Source of the DNA: Methylomonas sp. AM2-LC
GTDB lineage: Bacteria > Pseudomonadota > Gammaproteobacteria > Methylococcales > Methylomonadaceae
Reading direction: 5' to 3'
DNA: 64,000 bases
Assembly (NCBI RefSeq): GCF_039904985.1
Contig: NZ_CP157005.1
Span: forward strand, 3,739,501 to 3,803,500
Positions 58,961-64,000 of this stretch are shown one piece after another. Both the position numbers and the translations under genes were made by a program. Position 1 is the first letter of the stretch. Each line of letters begins with the position of its first letter. The notes beneath the pieces were generated by a model. That model was not told the origin of the DNA and did not search any database. It was given only the letters and a program-made list of their open reading frames with translations.

Positions 58961-59350
58961 CTAACTTACAACGTTTGCTCGGCATGGATGCCGGGCTAAA
59001 GCTACATGGATGTATTTACGGCGTCTTCTGCAAGGAACTCCAGCACTAAAAACTGAATAGCTGACCAGATGCAATAACTTAAGTGAAATTATTTGCGTCC
59101 CCTTGCCATTCTTAGCTCCCTTGCCCAAAACAGTATCAAGAGATAGAAAACTGTTGTGGTAACTCGCCCCAAGGGTTTTACTAAAAAGCCAACCTCACTA
59201 TCAGGCTGGAAAAATGGTTCATTTAAGCAAGAACCAAGTGGCTAGTAATAAAGTTGTTGTAAGTAAAACCATAGCAACCCGCTATTTGGACTAAAGCGTT
59301 CAAGTATACTGAAGAAAATAGGCCAAAAAATTATTAGGCTTAGCTGCAGC
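58961..59350. repeat. Non-coding gap with a dispersed-repeat-like segment
   Basis: Bases about 58976-59041 (GGCATGGATGCC palindrome at 58981-58992, then CTACATGGATGTATTTACGG and GCGTCTTCTGCAAGG) look like the dispersed element with CATGGATG and ATTTAC-GCGTCT blocks seen repeatedly in related genomes. Only this copy is clear here. The rest of the gap (59042-59350) shows no gene. Confidence 0.4.
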
Positions 59351-60265
59351 CTATAAATCCACATACGCCATCAAGTCCTGCAGCTCTTTAGCATCCAGTT
59401 CGTAGAAAGAATGGGCGCGGACGCGTTCTGGCAATACCACCTCACCGTATCTTACCCGCATCAAACGGCTGACCTTTACCCCTTGCGATTCCCACAAACG
59501 TCTGACCAAACGATTACGCCCTTGTTTTACAGTTACGTAAAACCATTTGTTAGCGCCCTCACCTGCGTAAAAACGTAGTTCGTCAAAGTGTGCTGGGCCA
59601 TCTTCCAGCTCTACGCCAGTGCGTAAGCGCTGCAGTATGGACTCATCCACATCGCCTAAAATACGCACTGCGTATTCACGCTCTACCTCTCGCGATGGAT
59701 GCATTAAACGATTGGCCAGTTCACCATTATTGGTAACTAGTATGAGTCCAGAGGTATTGATGTCCAGCCTACCCACCGCTATCCAGCGTCCTACCGGAAT
59801 ACGCGGTAATTGGGTAAAGATTACCGGACGACCTTCAGGGTCCCGACGGGTAACTACTTCGCCGACGGGCTTATGGTAAACCAATACTCGGGTAGGTTGT
59901 TCCGCATATTTATCCCATTTCACCACGCGGCCATTGATGAGTAAATGATCCCCCGGTTTTAAATGGTAACCCAAGGTGATGGCTTGACCATTAACTGTTA
60001 AGCGTCCCTCTGTAATCCAACGTTCAATTTCACGTCGTGAGCCTAATCCAGCTCTAGCCAACAGCTTTTGTATGCGTTCGCCATCGCCACTCGTACCCGT
60101 GGCGGTATAACTCGTGGCTGACTTGTACCTAGCCGCCGGCCTAGCTCTAGCCGCTGGCTTAGCATTCTCGGAGCCAGACCCGGCAGATGAGCCTCTTTGC
60201 TTAGGGCTAAACTTGCCGGGCTTGGCGTCCTGCGTCTTAGAATTCTTGCTCTGCGGAGGCGTCAT
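59351..60265 (-). CDS. rluB: RluB-type 23S rRNA pseudouridine synthase
   Basis: 304 residues from the ATG at 60265; a GTG five codons upstream is possible. A basic, low-complexity N-terminal extension of about 60 residues precedes an S4 domain (ERIQKLLARAGLGSRREIERWI), then the RsuA/RluB catalytic domain with VGRLDINTSGLIL (catalytic aspartate) and GRNRLVRRLWES. RluB makes pseudouridine 2605 of 23S rRNA in E. coli. It overlaps the end of scpB by 29 bases and follows scpA-scpB as in many proteobacteria. Confidence 0.92.
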   Translation of the reverse strand: MTPPQSKNSKTQDAKPGKFSPKQRGSSAGSGSENAKPAARARPAARYKSATSYTATGTSGDGERIQKLLARAGLGSRREIERWITEGRLTVNGQAITLGYHLKPGDHLLINGRVVKWDKYAEQPTRVLVYHKPVGEVVTRRDPEGRPVIFTQLPRIPVGRWIAVGRLDINTSGLILVTNNGELANRLMHPSREVEREYAVRILGDVDESILQRLRTGVELEDGPAHFDELRFYAGEGANKWFYVTVKQGRNRLVRRLWESQGVKVSRLMRVRYGEVVLPERVRAHSFYELDAKELQDLMAYVDL

Positions 60266-61472
60266 TTTGCGGTCTTTCACTGTTGTCCTGCTGTAGTTGC
60301 TGTGTGGGTGCCAAGTTAAAATCGATAGTAACCAGTTCTTCCATAGTTGGCAATTCGGTGACTGAGCTTAAATTAAAGTAATCTAAAAATTGTTTGGTGG
60401 TGCCAAATAAAGCGGGACGTCCGGGCACTTCTTTATGAGCAATCACCCGTATCCATTCCCGTTCCAGTAAGCTTTGAATAATACCGGAACTGACACTGAC
60501 CCCTCGAATTTCTTCAATTTCACCGCGTGTTACGGGTTGACGATAAGCGATAATGGCTAAAGTTTCCAGTGCCGCCCGCGAATAACGCGCAGGTTTTTCT
60601 TCAAAAATTCGGCTTACCCAATGTGCCAAGCCTTCTTTTACCTGAAAACGATAACCGCTGGCCAGTTGCTTTAAGCCAATTGGTCGAGGGAGGTAATCTT
60701 CACTAATCGATACCAGTGCTTCTTGAATTTCCTGCATAGGCGGCTGTTCAAGTTCTGGAAACACTTGCTGAATCTGTTTGACTGTCATAGGGCGATTAGC
60801 CGCAAACAAAATAGCTTCTACGATGCGCTTAGTATTCACGCCTCCTCCAGCCTTTTGTAGGGATAATTCACCGATTTGTGAAATGTGAATTCTGAGCTGC
60901 GGCTGCCAGTGCGTTTTGCCACGCAAACCGCCCGGCAATTTTGCCATTGCATGACGTTTGTATACAGGCAATTGAGGACTATCCACTGACCAGTACGGGT
61001 TCCAGTAACGCGCCTGACGCAATTGCGCGGGTAACACCACCACTTTACGGCTGCCAATACGACTGTGCTGTACCTGACTATGCAGCGTAATAGGTTGCCA
61101 AGCTTGCGCCACACGTAGAACTGCCGGCAATTTAATAGCGGGTCGGCGTGGTTTAAGTAGTGGAGCCACCGGTTTTGGCTTACTACGTCTGGGTTTTGAC
61201 TTTGCTGGTTTAGCATCAACAATTTCATCGCTTAGCGCCGTTTGTAAATCTCTATTTGCAACACTGCTTTCAGTTGGCGCTACGGGTTCTAACGCTGATT
61301 TCTGCGTAGGGTGCGGACTGGAAGATGTCGATAATTCCTTCTTTGCTGAGCTCAAGGATGGCAAGAAACGCGACAACCACGCCGTTTTTTCCTTCGCTTC
61401 CGGTAAATAGCGCTGCGAAAGAGAGGTAATCTGACCTGTTAAGTTTTTCCAAAATGGTTGCCATTCGTTCAC
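60237..61472 (-). CDS. scpB: ScpB, condensin accessory protein, with a long repeat-bearing N-terminal extension
   Basis: 411 residues against about 180-230 in most ScpB proteins. The conserved winged-helix domains begin at about residue 212 (VNTKRIVEAILFAANRPMTVKQ) and contain ALETLAIIAYRQPVTRGEIEEIRGV. The extension has three repeats of the form LPxxLRxxxxWxP (at 115, 147 and 179), spaced exactly 32 residues. Residues 1-67 overlap scpA in another frame by 203 bases. A GTG at 60839 in GGAGGAGGCGTG could give a normal-length form. ScpB binds Smc-ScpA in chromosome organisation. The repeats argue that the extension is translated. Confidence 0.82.
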   Translation of the reverse strand: MNEWQPFWKNLTGQITSLSQRYLPEAKEKTAWLSRFLPSLSSAKKELSTSSSPHPTQKSALEPVAPTESSVANRDLQTALSDEIVDAKPAKSKPRRSKPKPVAPLLKPRRPAIKLPAVLRVAQAWQPITLHSQVQHSRIGSRKVVVLPAQLRQARYWNPYWSVDSPQLPVYKRHAMAKLPGGLRGKTHWQPQLRIHISQIGELSLQKAGGGVNTKRIVEAILFAANRPMTVKQIQQVFPELEQPPMQEIQEALVSISEDYLPRPIGLKQLASGYRFQVKEGLAHWVSRIFEEKPARYSRAALETLAIIAYRQPVTRGEIEEIRGVSVSSGIIQSLLEREWIRVIAHKEVPGRPALFGTTKQFLDYFNLSSVTELPTMEELVTIDFNLAPTQQLQQDNSERPQNDASAEQEF

Positions 61473-62073
61473 GGACTGATAAGGGTTCTTTAGTTATTTG
61501 ATGGTGGCTAAGTTGCTCGACACGTTTTAGTACATCCTGAAACGCCAGCAAAATTTCCTTTAGATGCACATCAGCTAAGACAGGCTTGCCTGTTACGCTA
61601 GACACATCTACTGAGACCTCAAAGGTGTCGCGTTCGTTTCGGGGTAATAAATCCAATTCTTCAGCGACTTTCTTAATCGCTTCATATTCTTGCAGTTTAC
61701 GAATTAAAAACGCTCTGGGATCGTCCTCTTCTTCTTCGCTCTCCGGTGGCCTGGGTAATAACATACGGGATTTTATCTCCGCCAGCAAGGCTGCCATCAC
61801 CAGATATTCGGCAGCCAGTTCCAGACGCAACTGCCCCATTATTTCTATATATCCCAAGTACTGGTGAGTAATTTGTGCAATAGGGATATTCAGAATATCC
61901 AGATTCTGCTTACGAATCAAATATAATAATAAATCCAGCGGTCCTTCAAACGCATCCAGAAAAACTTCCAGTGCATCGGGTGGAATGTATAAGTCATCAG
62001 GCAAGGTTGGGTAAGGTTGACCTAATACGCGTGCCAACGATACGACGGGTTCATCAACGCTCTCAGCAGACAA
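61270..62073 (-). CDS. scpA: ScpA, segregation and condensation protein A (kleisin)
   Basis: 267 residues. The N-terminal Smc-binding helix pair is clear (FEGPLDLLLYLIRKQNLDILNIPIAQIT in parts; LAAEYLVMAALLAEIKSRMLLP), with the acidic PPESEEEEDDPRAF linker and a C-terminal winged helix (VAFLAILELSKEGIIDIFQ). It bridges Smc heads together with ScpB. It begins one base after the M50 protease stop, and its 3' end overlaps the extended scpB frame. Confidence 0.94.
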   Translation of the reverse strand: MSAESVDEPVVSLARVLGQPYPTLPDDLYIPPDALEVFLDAFEGPLDLLLYLIRKQNLDILNIPIAQITHQYLGYIEIMGQLRLELAAEYLVMAALLAEIKSRMLLPRPPESEEEEDDPRAFLIRKLQEYEAIKKVAEELDLLPRNERDTFEVSVDVSSVTGKPVLADVHLKEILLAFQDVLKRVEQLSHHQITKEPLSVRERMATILEKLNRSDYLSFAALFTGSEGKNGVVVAFLAILELSKEGIIDIFQSAPYAEISVRTRSAN

Positions 62074-62074
62074 A

Positions 62075-62728
62075 TTACATTCCAGCTAAACTAAAAAACA
62101 GTTGCGACAAATTAAACAACGGATAGGCCAAAATGCTATTCAAGACATTGGTAGCCAACAATACCAGTAAAATTATAAAACCATACTTTTCCAGCCGATT
62201 GAATTGCCAAGCCCAATAATGAGGTAATAAACCCGATAAGATTCGACTACCATCAAGCGGTGGTATGGGCAATAAATTCAGCAGCGCCAAAATTAAATTA
62301 ATGTGGATACCCGCCGAGCCCATATAGATTAACGGCATGGAAACAAATTCGTATTCATGATACATCATTCCTATTCTGGCCAACAAAGCCCAAAATACCG
62401 CCATTAGCAGATTGGATAGAGGTCCCGCCAGTGCCACCACCATCATAGCTTTGCGAGGATCTTTAAAGTTACGCGCATCAACCGGCACGGGTTTTGCCCA
62501 ACCGAATATGAAACCCGTAAAAGTTATGAGCATTAAACCAGGTAGTATGATGGTACCAAATATATCGACATGTTTGAACGGATTCAGTGTTAAGCGACCT
62601 TGTAAAAAAGCGGTTTTATCGCCAAATTGTTTGGCAACCCAACCGTGAGCCACTTCATGAACTGTAATCGCAAACACCACTGGCAACAACCAGACCACAA
62701 TACGCTGCACCAACGATAAATCTTCCAT
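62075..62728 (-). CDS. M50-family (site-2) membrane metalloprotease
   Basis: 217 residues from the ATG at 62728 (MEDLSLVQRIVVWLLP); a start at 62836 would overlap the TsaC-family gene. The zinc site is AITVHEVAHGWVAKQFGD (HExxH), with the third ligand expected in LLNLLPIPPLDGSRIL. Five or six membrane segments surround it. Members of this compact group usually lack a PDZ domain, as here; substrates are unknown. It starts four bases after the upstream gene's stop. Confidence 0.9.
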   Translation of the reverse strand: MEDLSLVQRIVVWLLPVVFAITVHEVAHGWVAKQFGDKTAFLQGRLTLNPFKHVDIFGTIILPGLMLITFTGFIFGWAKPVPVDARNFKDPRKAMMVVALAGPLSNLLMAVFWALLARIGMMYHEYEFVSMPLIYMGSAGIHINLILALLNLLPIPPLDGSRILSGLLPHYWAWQFNRLEKYGFIILLVLLATNVLNSILAYPLFNLSQLFFSLAGM

Positions 62729-62732
62729 CCGC

Positions 62733-63353
62733 TTACTCCAACATCGGTGCAATACCGATGCCTTGTCTGACAATTTCAAAAATATTATTGGTACACGCAA
62801 TAACAGTAGTGGGTTGGTATTCGACAATACCACCATCGATTATTAAATCCAGCTCGTGTTCCAGTTTTTCGCGGATGTCATAAGGATCCATCATTGCTTC
62901 TTCTTCGCCGGGTAAAATTAGAGTGGAACTCAGCATGGGTTCGCCTAATTCTTCCACCAATGCTTGTGCAATGCGGTGATCCGGTATGCGTACCCCGATG
63001 GTTTTCTTTTTCGGATGCTGCAAACGCCGAGGCACTTCTCGGGTGGCATCCAATAAAAAAGTAAAGGGCCCTGGAGTCAATTTTTTAATCAGTCGATGGG
63101 CATCATTACCCATTTTGGTAAACGTCGAAACCTGAGATAAATCGGTACACAACAGGGTAAAATTATGATCGTCTTCCAGACGACGGATACGCCGAATAAT
63201 GTCCATGGCCTGTTTATCACCCACTTGTGCGCCCAAAGCATAGGAAGCATCTGTAGGATAGGCAATGACACCACCACGCCGAATAATATCCACCGCTTGC
63301 TGGATTAAGCGCGGCTGTGGATTTTTAGGATGAATTTCTGAAAAAACGGCCAT
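62733..63353 (-). CDS. TsaC/YciO-family protein
   Basis: 206 residues of the Sua5/YciO/YrdC fold: VDIIRRGGVIAYPTDASYALGAQ, IRRIRRLEDDHNFTLLC, LTPGPFTFLLDATREVPRRL and TIGVRIPDH. TsaC makes threonylcarbamoyl-AMP for tRNA t6A. The length and DASYALG (where TsaC has TEAVYGLG) fit the YciO subgroup better, whose role is less certain. A palindromic spacer separates it from the HPP gene upstream. Confidence 0.88.
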   Translation of the reverse strand: MAVFSEIHPKNPQPRLIQQAVDIIRRGGVIAYPTDASYALGAQVGDKQAMDIIRRIRRLEDDHNFTLLCTDLSQVSTFTKMGNDAHRLIKKLTPGPFTFLLDATREVPRRLQHPKKKTIGVRIPDHRIAQALVEELGEPMLSSTLILPGEEEAMMDPYDIREKLEHELDLIIDGGIVEYQPTTVIACTNNIFEIVRQGIGIAPMLE

Positions 63354-63405
63354 CGTGAAAAGTACTGCTTAAATAGTGCGCATTGTACACTGATATAGGA
63401 CAGGA

Positions 63406-63426
63406 AAATATCGATAGTCGATATTT
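63406..63426. promoter_or_regulatory. Perfect inverted repeat upstream of the TsaC/YciO-family gene
   Basis: AAATATCGA (63406-63414) and TCGATATTT (63418-63426) are exact inverted copies around TAG. It lies 53 bases upstream of the ATG and 85 bases after the HPP gene stop. An operator or terminator are both possible; no T-run follows. Confidence 0.45.
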
Positions 63427-63511
63427 GACAACTAAACTACTAAAACTCATGCTTTCAATACTACCTAAAACCTCGAAATGAACAGGTTGAAGAACGTGAA
63501 CACGCATGAGT

Positions 63512-64000
63512 TTACTGAATTTTAACCATTATTTTTTGATATAAATACCCCAAAAACCATAAAACAATAGCTCCAGCGAAGGTTGGAAACACTATAAATT
63601 GCCAGTCTGGATGTGTTAAAAAAATAATCACCGCATTTGAACCTGCTGGTGGATGAACGCTTCGAGTGATCAGCATCATAACCAAAGCCGTACTCACAGC
63701 AAGCGCCATGCACCACCAATGAGGACCAACAAAGTTAAGAAACAGTAAACCTATGGTAGAACACAATAAGTGTCCAACAAATAAGTTGCGGGGTTGAGAA
63801 AAGGCGGCCTCTGGAAAACCAAATAATAATACGCAAGATGCACCAAAAGAGCCTAATATCCAGGGGTGGCCCGAAATTTCACTTAATATGGCAATTGCAC
63901 TTATTGCTAAACACGAAGCTAACCAAACGCTGATAATTTTGGTAATTGAAGGTCTTGGTGGTTGGGCTGTTACGCTATTTTTGGTTTTATTTCTAAGCGT
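63512..64000 (-). CDS. HPP-family integral membrane protein (5' end outside window)
   Basis: At least 162 residues, open at base 64000. The frame runs RPSITKIISVWLASC, then HPWILGSFGASCVLLFGFPE, SQPRNLFVGHLLCSTIG and SVHPPAGSNAVI. GSFGAS, QPRN and HPPAG are the hallmarks of the HPP family. Four membrane segments are visible. Some members act in nitrite transport in cyanobacteria and chloroplasts; the role here is not shown. A shorter frame beginning TTG at 63766 is only an internal part. Confidence 0.87.
   Translation of the reverse strand, partial: TLRNKTKNSVTAQPPRPSITKIISVWLASCLAISAIAILSEISGHPWILGSFGASCVLLFGFPEAAFSQPRNLFVGHLLCSTIGLLFLNFVGPHWWCMALAVSTALVMMLITRSVHPPAGSNAVIIFLTHPDWQFIVFPTFAGAIVLWFLGYLYQKIMVKIQ

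Noticed and set aside
60836..61228. 130-codon frame in another phase over the scpB extension
   Set aside because: The three 32-residue-spaced repeats show that the scpB phase is the coding one.

Overview
The window comes from the chromosome of a gammaproteobacterial (type I) methanotroph, most likely order Methylococcales. The basis is a calcium-type methanol dehydrogenase operon (mxaFJGIRSACKL with mxaB, mxaD and mxaY beside it), a PEP-CTERM protein, GH57/GlgX glycogen enzymes and AT-leaning, gene-dense DNA. I see no integrase, transposase, CRISPR array, rRNA or tRNA gene.

Layout. (1) 1-13771: methanol oxidation. On the minus strand lie mxaF (catalytic subunit), mxaJ, mxaG (cytochrome cL), mxaI (small subunit), an intrinsic-terminator-like hairpin, then the maturation genes mxaR, an unrecognised membrane protein, mxaS, mxaA, mxaC, mxaK, a YVTN beta-propeller and mxaL (cut by the window edge). 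mxaB (response regulator, plus strand) is divergent from mxaF; mxaD and the kinase gene mxaY follow on the minus strand. (2) 13920-16340: a TonB-dependent receptor just upstream of mxaY, a candidate lanthanide or PQQ importer. (3) 16777-21431: exported and surface proteins (PEP-CTERM, DNRLRE-collagen, tail-collar, small Tat-type protein), an acetyltransferase and a glycosyltransferase.

(4) 21848-38234: a complete chemosensory array, the most striking part of the window. A 1630-residue membrane receptor carries an Aer-like PAS domain and eight exact 91-residue HAMP-type repeats. A soluble 1271-residue receptor carries seven repeats of the same length. Between and after them lie a short membrane-anchored receptor, CheY, a STAS protein, a CheA with two MshEN-like motifs, CheW, CheR, CheD and CheB. 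The two giant receptors share almost the same signalling tip and a CheR-tether-like C-terminus, and have clearly exchanged or duplicated repeat DNA.

(5) 38482-42565: a YebC-family regulator, then an ECF sigma/anti-sigma pair divergent from a Tat metallophosphoesterase and a CuA-like cupredoxin, with matching GGAATAAA-N15-GT elements on both strands between them. (6) 42648-54071: a sensory island built on orphan periplasmic binding-protein domains: an NMT1-GGDEF cyclase, a REC-PAS protein, a TolC-type outer-membrane protein, two PhnD-like proteins on either side of a histidine kinase, and a PhnD-PAS-GGDEF-EAL protein. No permease or ATPase is present, so these look like sensors feeding phosphorelay and c-di-GMP signalling. 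(7) 54361-58960: glycogen metabolism (GH57 enzyme, DUF4912 protein, GlgX). (8) 59351-64000: housekeeping genes rluB, an unusually extended scpB, scpA, an M50 protease, a TsaC-family gene and a partial HPP-family membrane protein.
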